Below, piece after piece: positions 40,785 through 51,085 of a stretch of 64,000 nucleotides of DNA. How positions within the stretch are numbered: position 1 is the first letter of the stretch; every line of letters begins with the position of its first letter. The notes beneath the pieces are model-generated. The model saw only the letters and a list, made by a program, of their open reading frames with translations. It was not told the DNA's origin and searched no databases. This DNA comes from Aporophyla lueneburgensis (lineage: Eukaryota; Arthropoda; Insecta; Lepidoptera; Noctuidae). The stretch covers positions 27,181,501-27,245,500 of the forward strand of contig OW028747.1 of assembly GCA_932294355.1 (NCBI GenBank), in the 5' to 3' direction. The translations under genes were made by a program, and so were the position numbers.

Positions 40785-40925
40785 TATAGAACGTTCTTAG
40801 TCTGACAAAAATATTTCGAATTTCTATAAATTTTTGAAAAGTTTTTGCCGTTTGACTGTCACCGAGATGAGACTGCGACTAGATCTTGAACGTTGAAAGC
40901 GTTAATAACGAGAATAGACCTTCAG
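40785..40925. mobile_element. GAACGTTC-ended MITE, copy 2
   Basis: TAGAACGTTCTTAGTCTGAC at the left; TGTCACCGAGATGAGACTGC and CTTGAACGTTGAAAGCGTTA at the right. Confidence 0.6.
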
Positions 40926-41005
40926 ATACTTACTTTTAAGGCTGATTTACATAGTGTGATATTTTAGCATGTGACATACCGTAACTTTAAAAGTACCTGT
41001 ATAAG

Positions 41006-41390
41006 AGTTGGTAGATGTCATATATCTACGAATTACTAATTCTAAGACATGCCGGTTTCCTCATGATGTTTTCTTTCACCATTTTGAGAGCAGTGGTAAT
41101 GAGATTAAATACACCAAGTCTCTGAGTGTGGGTAATCATCAAATGGCGTCTCCCGGCTCTGGGTGGCGCGGGAGGGCGTACAGACGTTTATTGACTAAAA
41201 CCCACCCGTGTTCCTTTAGTTGCCTGTGCCAGTGCTACGGTAACTCTTTCAAACAAATACGCAACCCTGGCAGGCATCGGCCCTAGCGGACCACTTCATT
41301 ACGTGTTGACATCTCTTCAAGCCCTGCCTGGGTTCGAACTCACAACTCGAAAGTAGAGGCCGACATGACTTGGGCTAGCATTGCTTAAAA
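41006..41390 (-). mobile_element. tRNA-derived SINE split by an R1 tail
   Basis: The body at 41006-41118 (CATGCCGGTTTCCTCATGAT, then CACCATTTTGAGAGCAGTGG) and the B-box part GGGTTCGAACTCACAACTCG at 41331-41350 belong to one minus-strand SINE. The 41119-41325 segment is the R1-clade insertion. Confidence 0.75.
41119..41325 (-). mobile_element. R1-clade LINE tail, intermediate length
   Basis: From GGGTAATCATCAAATGGCGT to CACTTCATTACGTGTTGACA, extending further upstream in the LINE than the short forms. Poly-A was lost at the left. Confidence 0.8.
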
Positions 41391-41737
41391 ATCATACAAA
41401 CACCTAAACATAACTCCAACCGTTTCGCCAACACGCCCAGCACACAAATACTCAGCATTCCATCTAAATATAAACAAATCTAAATATAGCCACACGTCAC
41501 AACTAGACCTAACATGCTACAAGAATGGCCCAAAGCTTATCGCCACCATTACGCTGGAGTGGCCCGATGGCAAACCACTTGAAGATATCAGTACTGTATA
41601 CAATCTGTATTACACATACCAATTACATCTTGTTATCTGCCCAGCCCCTCGGTATGTGGGATTGAAACATGAATACGTGGTGCACTTTAGCGAAACAGTT
41701 TATTTCTGAGGAATTGAGGATCGGTATGTTTTGTGAG

Positions 41738-41878
41738 AGTAGTGGTGGCCCTGTGGTAACGGCTGTGACTTATGAGGTCGTGAGTTCGAACCTAAGCAGG
41801 CACTTTTACTTGTGTAAATTATTTCATCGCCACTGTTCTCAAAACGGTTAAGGAATACGTCGTGAGGAAAACAATGAG
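41738..41878 (+). mobile_element. tRNA-derived SINE, head part
   Basis: A-box-like GTGGTGGCCCTGTGGTAAC (41742-41760) and B box GAGTTCGAACCT (41782-41793), then a non-tRNA body to GTGAGGAAAACAATG. It abuts an inverted copy of the same SINE. No cloverleaf or 3' CCA-proximal stem, so not a tRNA gene. Confidence 0.8.
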
Positions 41879-42275
41879 CCTATAATGTTCTCACTGCTGG
41901 GACACAGGCCTCCTTTCTGAGACAGGGAGTGGGCCGTGGGAATCCACCACGCAAGCCCAGTGCGGATTGATAGACGTCACATGTCTTCGTATTTTTAGTT
42001 CTAGGACATATCGGTTTCCTCACGATGTTTTCCTTCACCGTTTCGAGAGCAGTGGTGACAAAATAATTTACACAACGTAAAAGCGCCTGTTTGGATTCGA
42101 ACTCACTTCGTTAACGTGGCCCTGGCACAGGCAACTGAAGGAACATGAGTGGATTTTATTCTGTAAAAATCTGACACGCCCTCCCGCTCCCCTCAGAGCG
42201 GGTAAAGTCATTGATGATTTACCACCCAAAGAACAAAACGACCTGCGAGAGTTGTAACCTACTAAGCCACCACTG
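41879..42275 (-). mobile_element. tRNA-derived SINE, inverted partner, split by an R1 tail
   Basis: The tail block GCCTATAATGTTCTCACTGC is at the left. The body continues to the B box GGATTCGAACTCAC near 42095. The head resumes after the R1 tail with GACCTGCGAGAGTTGTAACC and AAGCCACCACTGC. Confidence 0.78.
42113..42238 (+). mobile_element. R1-clade LINE tail, shortest copy
   Basis: AACGTGGCCCTGGCACAGGC to GATGATTTACCACCCAAAGAA. Starts about 30 bp later than the usual short form, so it is 5'-truncated or trimmed. Confidence 0.75.
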
Positions 42276-42489
42276 CGTGATATGACATGAATACTTGTCT
42301 CAAATCATGGACACACAGTAAGCAAGCGTGGTTATCAATTCTCATTTCACTGAGAACATAAACGGGTGATCAATGTTCGCTCCCTACATAATGGGAACCC
42401 TACAGTACCACAATTACAATCCAATACAACATTACTTACATAAAACCACCATACCTTTATCCTCAAATCTTCCCATCCTTAAAAAACAA

Positions 42490-42690
42490 TGAACCAGGAA
42501 CCAGACGACGCATGGCGGCGCTGCGTAATTCTGTCACAGTTTGTGCTCCAGCGCGCCACGTCATTTGCGTAGGGATAAGTCCGTTTGCGTAGGTATAAGT
42601 CCGTTTAGTTGACGCACAATACGCCTTTGGTCGTGCCGCCTGGTATAATTCGAGTCAGGTGGACGGCTAATACCCTGTGTAACAAACAAT
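42490..42690. other. GC-richer unexplained segment with a 20-bp tandem repeat
   Basis: Two units TTTGCGTAGGGATAAGTCCG and TTTGCGTAGGTATAAGTCCG stand head to tail at 42564-42603. The first contains GATAAG, a GATA-factor core. It could be an intronic regulatory element, but there is no proof. Confidence 0.35.
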
Positions 42691-43009
42691 CGTACATGTT
42701 AACAGATTTATGTATATGTTAACTTTATGATTTCCGCGCGTATCTTGGACCGGATCGATGGTTAGGTAAAGTATTGGACGACGTTTTCAGGTTGAATGCG
42801 CATGCAGGTTTGAGTTTTTCTTGGGAATTTTTGTTTATTTGTATAAGTAATTTTATTTTTTATAAGGGTAATGGGGTTTCGGTTTGATTACTACGTAGAA
42901 ACTTGACGTGTTCGTTTTAAAAGCGACTGAAAAATGAGGATTTATTTCAATTCTCAGGAATGGAGTTAGTTGTTAGTAATCAATTAATTATTCAAAGTTC
43001 CGAGGGGAT

Positions 43010-43215
43010 CCGTGTGGTCCTATTTGTTCCCGTGGGTGCCGTACAAGGCGACTAAGGGACTTACTAGAGAATGGGCAGCAGCGTTCTCTATGTATTTTAC
43101 CTCCATACTGCGATCGCCAACCTGCCTGCTAAGTGTGACGATTATAGCAAATCCGCTCAAATTGGGGGTGGCCTATGTTCAGCAGTGGACGTTTTTAGGG
43201 TGTAATTTTGATGAT
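43010..43215 (+). mobile_element. RTE-tailed SINE-like element, diverged
   Basis: TTGTTCCCGTGGGTGCCGTA to AGCAGTGGACGTTTTTAGGG and a GATGATGG tail. Several substitutions from the 24345 copy. Confidence 0.78.
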
Positions 43216-43219
43216 GGTA

Positions 43220-43985
43220 AGTCATTTAAAGTGGTTTTGTATTAACTTGGATAGCATAAAAGTTACCTGAAATCATGTCTTTTAATCCAATTAACAGGTA
43301 AACTAATGAAGTTTAACTGAACTGCGGTCAATTAAATCACGATGACAATATATTTTTTTTGCAAATGCGTTTTTTCCTCATTACCGTTCATAGCGGAATA
43401 TCACACTAACATAGTATATACAAGGAATACTGATTCTTTATTTCTGCGTACATATATTAGATAAACTACGACGAATGACTTGACTCAAATGATTCATAGT
43501 GCGTCACTTAGGTACAGTAGGACACATGTTGAGTGGTGACAGATCCAGTGTAGGTTGACCCCTTATGCCTTTAAAACACCGTACAACGCTAGGTCAGGTT
43601 TATGTAAAATTGTACCAAGAACGTGCGTTGGACTGTACCAACGATTGTAATCCAGGTCATTATTGTTTTTAGCAGTTCTACCGGTTCGATTCTCGGTTGG
43701 TGAAGTCCCACTTATGACACACGAGAGTCTATCGCTCATATGACTGTCATGGCAAGTACATAATGTAAATAATAAACTTAGTTTTCCTTGAGAGGGTTTT
43801 GTTTTTGAGAGCGAGAAAAACAGCTGTGTCATATCGTGCAAAATGTATGAGGACAATTGTTAGGTTAGATGGTGTAAAAAGTATATAAGTTTACTATGCC
43901 CTCTTCCTAAACCCTTATAAAACGTATTGTAAAGCCTTTACAATACCTAAAGGCCTTTGGGCAACAAGGCCTCTATTACAACAGC
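43220..43985. other. Unique DNA, no gene
   Basis: A 97-codon ORF (43563-43856, minus) has no recognisable domain. Confidence 0.45.
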
Positions 43986-43988
43986 GGG

Positions 43989-44189
43989 AAAAAATTAAAT
44001 TAAAAATTTAAAAAACCCCCGACACAAAAAACTGATTTCCCTTTAAAAAGTAAAAAATAATAAAAAATAACTCAATCTTAAAGTACCTAAGAATGTAATA
44101 ATCATTCAAAAAAAAAAAACGTTTTTACTTTTTAAAGGGAAATTAGGTTTTTGTGTCGGGGGTTTTTTAAATTTTTAATTTAATTTTTT
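43989..44189. mobile_element. Foldback element with 68-bp arms
   Basis: Arms at 43989-44056 and 44122-44189 differ at two positions. They include AAAAAACCCCCGACACAAAA and TTTCCCTTTAAAAAGTAAA. The CCCCCGACnCAAAAA word also occurs at the end of the neighbouring repeat (44280-44550), suggesting a shared terminus. Confidence 0.75.
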
Positions 44190-44279
44190 ATTTTGTACTT
44201 TTTATAGGTATAGACTTAATATAATGTAGAATCAAACGAAGCTAAGAACACTTTCGATTAATTCATCAATATTCTATTT

Positions 44280-44550
44280 CAGTGCGGTTTCATTTGAGAC
44301 CCCACTCGAGTATATTTGCTGACATTTGGTTACTCTTCCCCACTTTCCCCCCCACAACTTTTAAACGGCTCAACCGATTTTCATCAAACATGTCTAAGAA
44401 CACTCGCAGATAAGTCACCTTTAATACATTTTTTTTTATTGAAATCGCATCATCCGTTCGGGAGCTATGATGCCACAGACAGACAGACAGACAGACAGAC
44501 AGATACGTCAAACTTATAACACCCCTCTTTTTGCGTCGGGCGTTAAAAAG
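44280..44550 (-). repeat. Interspersed repeat with (CAGA)n and a CGACGCAAAAAG end
   Basis: CAACCGATTTTCATCAAACA, (CAGA)n at 44474-44501 and a terminal CTCTTTTTGCGTCGGGCGTT. No coding capacity. A common moth repeat by memory; class unknown. Confidence 0.55.
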
Positions 44551-44699
44551 TATAGCTGACCAATTTCATGTTGGCGATATCAGAATATTCATGACTATTT
44601 TTCCAGTTATCGTAAGTCAGTTATTCCAAAAAGTGGACTGATAAATCCTCAGAGGGGCAATTTTCGTAATTTAATAAACATTTATTTAAATAAAATGTT

Positions 44700-44835
44700 A
44701 ATTTATATTTTAGAACGTTCTCAGTCTGATCTCAGTCTCAATCTGTCAAAAATGTCTTCCCATACATTTTTGACATTTGATTGTCGCCGAGGTGAGACTG
44801 TGATTCGATTTTGATTCGATGATTGACCACACTAT
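44700..44835. mobile_element. GAACGTTC-ended MITE, copy 3
   Basis: TAGAACGTTCTCAGTCTGAT at the left and ATTGTCGCCGAGGTGAGACT at the right; the right end is degraded. Confidence 0.55.
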
Positions 44836-45425
44836 CATAGACTAATAAATAATGATTATTAAACCTCCATCTTATGTTTTAATTCCTCTGCTGCTTAACA
44901 GCACAATAGAATTCAAGTTTTACACACTTGGGAAAAACTATGCTATCTCTTACTAAACCATAAAACATGATAGAGACGCAAGATCTACATCACATCACCC
45001 ACTCTTCTGTCCTACAAGAGTTTACTTCAATAAAAAATACAGATACTGAAATGCGTAATATTTTATCAATGAACACCAATAGCTGGTATATTGATAGAAC
45101 ACATCAGATACAACTGATAACGTTATCAGCGTGTTACGCGATACAGAAGTGTTCTAAAAATTATTGCAATTATCGATACTTTATCGATATTTCTTAATTG
45201 AGTGACTTCACTACGGTTCATGGAAATTTTGAGTGGGGGTGTCATCATGTACTTTAGGACACGATTTTTAGTCGATTAAATTACTGTTAGGATTACAAGA
45301 ATAACTGAAACTCTTATTTCACTTATATTAACAGAAGTTAGAAAGAAAGTGTTTATAAGACGAAAAAAATCAAATCTGTTTAGTTTATCTTCATTGCCAA
45401 TCTGCCTAATAGAGTAATATTGTTG
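44836..45425. other. Unique DNA with TATCGATA words
   Basis: TTATCGATACTTTATCGATA at 45171-45190 and GATAACGTTATC at 45117-45128. A chance 76-codon ORF spans them. See the larger cluster at 50815. Confidence 0.4.
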
Positions 45426-45429
45426 CATC

Positions 45430-45660
45430 ACCATTTGCCAAGCATTTTCCCAACTATTTTTTGGTCGGCTTCCAGTCTGATCAGATGTAGCTGTTTATCA
45501 GCATTTTACGTAGAGTGTCTACCTATCTGATCTCCAGAATCTAGTTACTGGGTAATGCTATTATCATCCTTCTTGGTAAGACATGGGTAAGACTAGTTGT
45601 CAGACTTTCGTGCTTCTGATGTCCCGTAACAGCTGTCAACGATCCACAAATACCAGTCGT
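45430..45660 (-). mobile_element. 5S-SINE, body and tail
   Basis: GGTCGGCTTCCAGTCTGATC, CTACCTATCTGATCTCCAGA and GGTAAGACTAGTTGTCAGAC. The 5S head is missing. Confidence 0.7.
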
Positions 45661-46183
45661 TTTCTTAAATAGTATTTAATATTTTTACTACTTAATCAGT
45701 ATAGTTTGTTACTAAACGATTAGACAACCTCTTTCACTCACAGGAAACCGATGCCATTTTTTTTTAGACAAAATTAGTTACGGTAGCACATAATATCATA
45801 TCAGGTGTCAAACTCTAATAAAATTAAAAAATAACTGGATAGTCTATAGTTATGGGTAATATGATCTATGGCAATAATCTTCGTTTGCTATGCAAATGTA
45901 TTCTAAATTAGTTTCATTGATATTAAATATGGTATTTAAGTAAATTATTGCTATAATTGAGTATTTTATATTTATTTAAATTATGCTTTATTATGTGTTA
46001 TTTTCTATAAATCAGTTTGGTATAATATTAAAGGTGAGTTAATGATTTATTGAGTTAGTAGAGTTATATTTTTTCGCTGTTTTAGGAATTATGTCTTTTT
46101 GTACATATTTATGGATAACCCTTCAACAAAAAAAAAAAACAAAGCTTGATTTCAAATAAATATACCTACCTAGTATATTGACC

Positions 46184-46840
46184 ATTTTTAGGGTTCCGTT
46201 GCCAAATGGCAAAAAACGGAACCCTTATAGATTCGTCATGTCTGTCTGTCTGTCTGTCCGTCCATCCGTATGTCACAGCCACTTTTTTCAGAAAATATAA
46301 GAGCTATGCTGTTGAAACTTGGTAAGTAGATGTATTCTGTGAACCGCATTAAGATTTTCACACTAAAATAGAAAAAAAAACAACAAATTTTGGGGTTCCC
46401 CATACATAGAACTGAAACTCAAAAATGGTTTTTTTCATCAAACCCATACGTGTGGGGTATCTATGAATAGGTCTTAAAAAATGGTAATGAGGTTTCTAAT
46501 ATCATTTTTTTCTAAACTGAATAGTTTGCGCGAGAGACACTTCCAAAGTGGTAAAATGTCTGTCCCCCCCCCCGTAACTTCTAAAATAAGAGAATGATAA
46601 AACTAAAAAAAATATATGATGTACATTACCATGTAAACTACCACCGAAAATTGGTTTGAACGAGATCGAGTGAGTAGTTTTGTTTTAAAACGTCATAAAT
46701 CGTAAACCGCAATTTACCTTACATTCAATCAACTGAAATATAAAAATTAAAAAAAAGCATTTATTTTTAAACCGAGAATACCTGCAGGTTTGTACGGAAC
46801 CCTCGGTGCGCGAGTCGGACTCGCACTTGGCCGGTTTTTT
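46184..46840 (-). repeat. Interspersed repeat with GGGTTCCGT ends, copy 2
   Basis: The reverse orientation of 22844-23520, almost full length, ending CGAGTCGGACTCGCACTTGG and CCGG. Both copies carry the (CAGA)n tract and the terminal GGGTTCCG stem. The two can pair over about 650 bp, across 23 kb. Confidence 0.75.
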
Positions 46841-46975
46841 CATTTATTGACTATTGAAATGAACAAATTTTGAAGAAGAACTCATTAAAAAAAATATTCG
46901 CTTCTCCACAAAATGTATAAAAAATGCAGATATTTTTATCTGTAGAATGTTAATTTAACCTGATGTAGGTTTAAA

Positions 46976-47155
46976 AGCTGCGCTTCCTGTTTTCACCCGC
47001 ATAAATCAATGAAAATATCGGGCTAAAATGTATCCTATGTCCTAATCCAGGTCATGGTCTACCGATATGCAAAATTTTTTCCAAATCCATTCAGTTGTTT
47101 TAGCGTGAAAGCGTAACAAACAAACACACCGAAAAACCAAATGCAAAAAAAATGC
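46976..47155 (-). mobile_element. Highly diverged Helitron remnant
   Basis: TATCCTATGTCCTAATCCAG, CAAATCCATTCAGTTGTTTT and AAAGCGTAACAAACAAACAC are the worn Helitron core. Both ends are lost. Confidence 0.5.
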
Positions 47156-47339
47156 TAGTTTCGCGCTTTACACTTTTTCATTGACTTTCTGTTATTTATT
47201 TTTTTGCTGTATTATATTGTTTGCCTTTGAGTTTGTGCTAAATATATGTATTTTCTTTCTTTCAAATCTCTTCTTCTCTTTATAATCTAAACCTAGAAAA
47301 TATTTTTGTTTTTTCAAAAACTAGAAACATTAACAAATT

Positions 47340-47634
47340 GTCCTCAAACCCGTAATCGTTCGGGGTCTTTTTGTCCATATGTTAGCGGTTAGGGAGTCAA
47401 CCCCCCGTGATTTTTCATCGTACCCTCGGTTCCCATGAAGCGCGCGTGGCCCGTTTTGACTTCTAAGGGTTGATGGCCATTATAAAGGGATGGGTATAAG
47501 TGACGGTGGAGGGTTATATTTCAATTAGGGTTGCAAGTTGGGTATGAGATGTGTTTTTGTAATATTTAGAGTGTTTTACTCTGTTGATTTTTTGGAGCTT
47601 ATGGCAAATTTATAATAGCCACACGGGTCGATCG
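47340..47634. other. Unexplained GC-richer segment
   Basis: Not AT-rich and not matched elsewhere in the window. CGGGGTCTTTTTGTCC and CCATTATAAAGGGATGGG are the visible landmarks. No ORF. Possible intronic regulatory DNA. Confidence 0.3.
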
Positions 47635-47725
47635 ATCTGGCTCAGCTACGCTTGCCGCGTTTTATCCGTGGTTGGGTGACCCCTCCGTGTCTCGGAAAGC
47701 ACTCTAAGCCGTTGTTCTACGGATA
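47635..47725 (+). repeat. 5S-SINE head fragment
   Basis: CTCAGCTACGCTTGCCGCGT, CCGTGGTTGGGTGACC and GTGTCTCGGAAAGCACTCTA, then AAGCCGTTG. This is the 5S-like head plus first body block. Confidence 0.65.
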
Positions 47726-47836
47726 TAAATCGCCGATTCACGCGCAACCGTCTAGTCGCGCTAGTCTGTACAAGCCTTAAATCACCGATTCGCACGCGAC
47801 GGCGTCGTCGCGTTGTGCTAGTCTGAACGAGCCTTT
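47726..47836 (+). repeat. Tandem repeat, two units of about 55 bp
   Basis: Unit 1 TAAATCGCCGATTCACGCGC to CAAGCCTT and unit 2 AAATCACCGATTCGCACGCG to CGAGCCTTT. Both contain CTAGTCTG near the end and are very CpG-rich. Confidence 0.6.
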
Positions 47837-47839
47837 AAC

Positions 47840-48030
47840 CATCATCATCATCGTCATCATTTAGCCGTAAAACGTCCACTGCTGGACTTAGGCCTCCCCC
47901 AATTTGGGGGGCTTTGCCATAATCGCCACGCTTGGCAGGCGGGTTGGCGATCGCAGTATGGTGGTATAATGCATAGAGAACGCTGCTGCCCATTCTCTAG
48001 TAAGTCCCTTAGTCGCCTTTTACGACACCC
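47840..48030 (-). mobile_element. RTE-tailed SINE-like element
   Basis: CATCATCATCGTCATCATTT at the left (the tail in reverse) to TTAGTCGCCTTTTACGACACC at the right. It is interrupted there by a Harbinger-like scrap. Confidence 0.82.
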
Positions 48031-48068
48031 ACTCCCGTCCTTGTCACAACTGTTCACATTTGTGACAC
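48028..48068. repeat. Scrap of the Harbinger-like element
   Basis: CCCGTCCTTGTCACAACTGT then TCACATTTGTGACAC matches the subterminal part of 26421-27174 (CCCCGTCCTTGTCACAGATT). It directly follows a truncated SINE, so a deletion or recombination joined them. Confidence 0.55.
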
Positions 48069-48549
48069 GGGGCGGAGATTTAATAGCTGACAAGACAAGG
48101 CATTGGTTATGGTTAAAGTTAGTTAGTGCAACTCACTCTTAATCGAACACTTAGCGAAAATGCATAATTGCATCGAACGCATCGAACGATCGGTTCTCAC
48201 TGACCGTCGAAAAGATTATGGACATATTAATTTGTTTTAAATTGCGTCATTCCTCTAAATATAACAGGAGGTATAGTCTGACTATTGTTTGAAACATTGA
48301 CGTTGATAATGTGATAAAGCCAGGAATTACCTCAACATACCTCTAAGTTCCGGATAACTTCATAAGGAAAACGCAAAGCCCAAAGCCAATAAAGTTATTT
48401 TTCATAATATTATTAATAATTTACTACTCTAATCATCAGTTTATTGAAACTATTACCTCGTATTTCCCATGGTGCAAAACCTAAAGGAAGTCTATATGCT
48501 CTACCTCTATTTTACTATTCTTGTTCATAGATTTTTAGATTATTTACTA

Positions 48550-48679
48550 CTAGCTTCTGCCCGCAACTTCGTCCGCGTGATTTTTTTTTATTCCTACCCA
48601 GCCCCGTCGCAAAGCATCGCCTGCCCTCGGGTCAGGGGAGCAAAAATTTGACGCGGATGAAGTTGCGGGCAGAAGCTAG
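48550..48679. mobile_element. Helitron-like element with two 3' ends
   Basis: The left edge CTAGCTTCTGCCCGCAACTT (48550 onward) and the reverse complement of the right edge are identical over 29 bp except one base. Both correspond to the Helitron 3' terminus (GAAGTnGCGGGCAGAAGCTAG). A precedes and T follows, as at a Helitron insertion site. There is no 5' TC end. Confidence 0.75.
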
Positions 48680-48840
48680 TATAAAAATAATAATACCAAC
48701 ATATTACTGTCCTACAGCTGGGCAAAGGTCTCTTCTCAGACACAGAAGGTATGAGTATAAGTCATCACTTCTTTAAGAAATTCCGAGCATTGCCAACAAC
48801 TTTGCTTTGTTCCAACATTTTCCCAAAATCAATTACTGTA

Positions 48841-48975
48841 CAGACGCCAACACATCAAGCTACTACAATCTGTCAGATTTCTTTGATAGATTTTCGACTT
48901 TATTTCTAGAGCATTAGGTTCAAGGTTAATTGGGAAAAATTGACAGTTTCGGGTAGCTTGACCTGGTGGCGTCTG
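48841..48975 (+). mobile_element. 135-bp Tc1/mariner-like MITE, copy 1
   Basis: Starts CAGACGCCAACACATCAAGC. The reverse complement of the end is CAGACGCCACCAGGTCAAGC. TA flanks both sides (48839-48840 and 48976-48977). An opposite-orientation copy of identical length lies at 61590-61724. Confidence 0.82.
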
Positions 48976-48984
48976 TACCTTCCT

Positions 48985-49215
48985 GTCATCATCATCATTT
49001 TAGCCAATAAACGTCCATTGCTGGCCATAGGCCTGTACTAATTTGGGGGGGTTTCCCATAAGTGCCACGCTTGGCAGGCGGTTTGGCGATCGCAGTAGGT
49101 ATGTGGTTAAATGCATAGAGAACATCCTTTAGTAAGTTCCTAAGCCCCGTTTTACGACAGCCGTGGGAAGAAATGGGATGATGCGTATTTTTTACGTCAG
49201 ACACGGAACCCTCCT
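48985..49215 (-). mobile_element. RTE-tailed SINE-like element
   Basis: CATCATCATCATTTTAGCCA at the left through CTTGGCAGGCGGTTTGGCGA to ACGACAGCCGTGGGAAGAAA. Diverged. Confidence 0.78.
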
Positions 49216-49219
49216 GTAG

Positions 49220-49885
49220 CTTGACCAATATGGCCGCTTAATACCTATCAAAGTCAAAATCCGAGCGGCCTTAATAGAAAACCCGATATAATTTTTATTA
49301 TATGGACGTGTTATTTTCGTATATTTTATTATTGGCATATATATGAATTAATTATAATAATATAGGTGTGATGTGTATAATTCTAAGATTAGGATAATAC
49401 TTGTCATTCATTAAGACCAATGATAATACTAAAATTAATTTATTTTATCTCTCTGTGCCCATAATTTTGATTAAACGATGACCTGGTAATGAAATACTTG
49501 ACGTTTAATGCTCCTAGATCAAATAAATTAATTAATATAAGTGTTGGACCAATGTTATTTATGTATTTTAGAATGATTTGAAATTCAAATGAATAAATAC
49601 CTACCTATTCTTAGAATCTCGCCTTGGCGACTCCTGCGCATACTCAATCCTCCAATCGCAGTCGACCTTACTTATCTATATTTATTGATTTACCTTTTTT
49701 CTAATACTAGATCAAGTTTAGTTTCATAGAGCGGCCTAGGATATAAGTGTTAATATGCCGATCGGCACTTTTAATTCCGATCCAGCCCGTCCCTTGCTGC
49801 ATATTTTTTGTTGAAATGCTTGATGGAATAATTTTATTTTATCCTGTTTAGTAAGTTATACCAAAATACCTGCTTGTACGGAAAA
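49220..49885. other. Unique AT-rich DNA
   Basis: No gene. GATCCAGCCCGTCCCTTGCTG at 49779-49799 is shared with 26046. Confidence 0.4.
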
Positions 49886-49889
49886 TACG

Positions 49890-50290
49890 TGCTTTCCTAA
49901 AGCCGCAGTCCGCGCCATGCGTTGATACACCTGTCGAGACCTGCCACAGTCAGTGCCGAGCATTCCTACGGAGTGTGTCGGCTTGCTGCGGCCTGTAAGC
50001 CGCTATTCCAACATGTCAAGTGATGCGGAGCGCATGACTGCGTCTGCAGCCGCTGTGGGTTTATTCAACATTTGATAAACAAAGCGAAAAGAAAGGCGCC
50101 CCCGTACCAGGCCACACCGCGCCTTCGTTCTTATCGACTCCCGACGGATCGGACGGGAGACGACAGGCCACCGCAGGCCTCATTGGTTGTAACGGTTACG
50201 ACGGCCTGTCGGGCTGGTCCTGGCGCTGGTCTGGCCTGTTGCGAGCGGTGGAACCGCAGCTTAAGGGATACGAAAAGTTGGAACTCCACA
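49890..50290 (+). other. GC-rich island of unknown role
   Basis: About 400 bp with far higher GC and CpG content than its surroundings, not matched by any repeat here. It contains an 87-codon ORF (50072-50335) rich in R, P and A that lacks domains and is probably a by-product of composition. A GC-rich island inside the first intron of a regulator could be an alternative promoter or untranslated exon, or an unrecognised element. Confidence 0.4.
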
Positions 50291-50471
50291 TGCATATTTC
50301 GATGCTCTAATCATAAGCTGTCTTTGTTTCAGTAACATTATTTTATAGTAACTTTCTGAGTATATTTTTCTTTATTATTTTAATCTGTTTTGTCTGTATT
50401 TTGTTTTCATTTGCATGTTAAGTTGTTTATTATGATTACCAACTTTTGTGTTGGAGTTGTATCGTAATTTT

Positions 50472-50600
50472 TAGGGTTCCGTAACCAAAGGGTAAAACGG
50501 GACCATATTACTAAGACTCTGCTGTTCGTCCGTCTGTCACCAGGCTGTATCTCATGAACCCTGATAGTTAGACAGCTTAAATCTCATTTATCGGAAAAGC
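50472..50600 (-). repeat. Fragment of the GGGTTCCGT repeat family
   Basis: TTTTTAGGGTTCCGTAACCA, TCGTCCGTCTGTCACCAGGC. Related to 46184-46840 but more diverged. Confidence 0.55.
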
Positions 50601-50814
50601 AATGAAATTGCGTGTAAATAACTATGTGTGCGTGAATTCTGTAGCGAATACAGAAAACTGTAATGGAATTTCCAGGAAGGATAACCCTGCAAAACCGCCA
50701 ATCTGCAATCAGAGGGAATCTAAAATTAACTATAGGTATCTATCAATTAATCGCAAAATTGATCATGGAGAAAATCTATACTTTAAATAATTTAATTATT
50801 ATCAAGCAATTATC

Positions 50815-51085
50815 GAGCGATTGAATCGATATCGACCAAGAACACAGGGAAGTCTTGATTTTCTAAGAAATTCTGAACGACAGTTCCGCTTTATGTAATC
50901 ATCTGCAATATCTATCAATTTCTTAATTAAAATAATATGTTTGGAAGGATAAGAAATTTTATTCCACTGAATTTCGGTATCTTGATAAAAAATTAAGCAA
51001 GCCACTGATAGTACGTTATCGATGTCGGATTAAAATCGCTAGGCTAGTCGATAGCGATCTATCGATAACGACATGTCGATAAACG
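50815..51085. other. Cluster of ATCGATA-type words
   Basis: GAATCGATATCGACC at 50824, GTTATCGATGTCGG near 51015, GTCGATAGCGATCTATCGAT near 51043 and GTCGATAAACG near 51075; another group at 52117-52190. TATCGATA is the core site of the insect factor DREF and of boundary proteins that compete for it. Whether this is a functional cluster or the ends of an old transposon is open. Confidence 0.4.

Noticed and set aside
44467..44502. CRISPR-like array in short repeats
   Set aside because: It is a (CAGA)n microsatellite inside an interspersed repeat. The (TGTC)n and (TTTG)n stretches at 33183, 46240 and 58532 are likewise parts of repeats.
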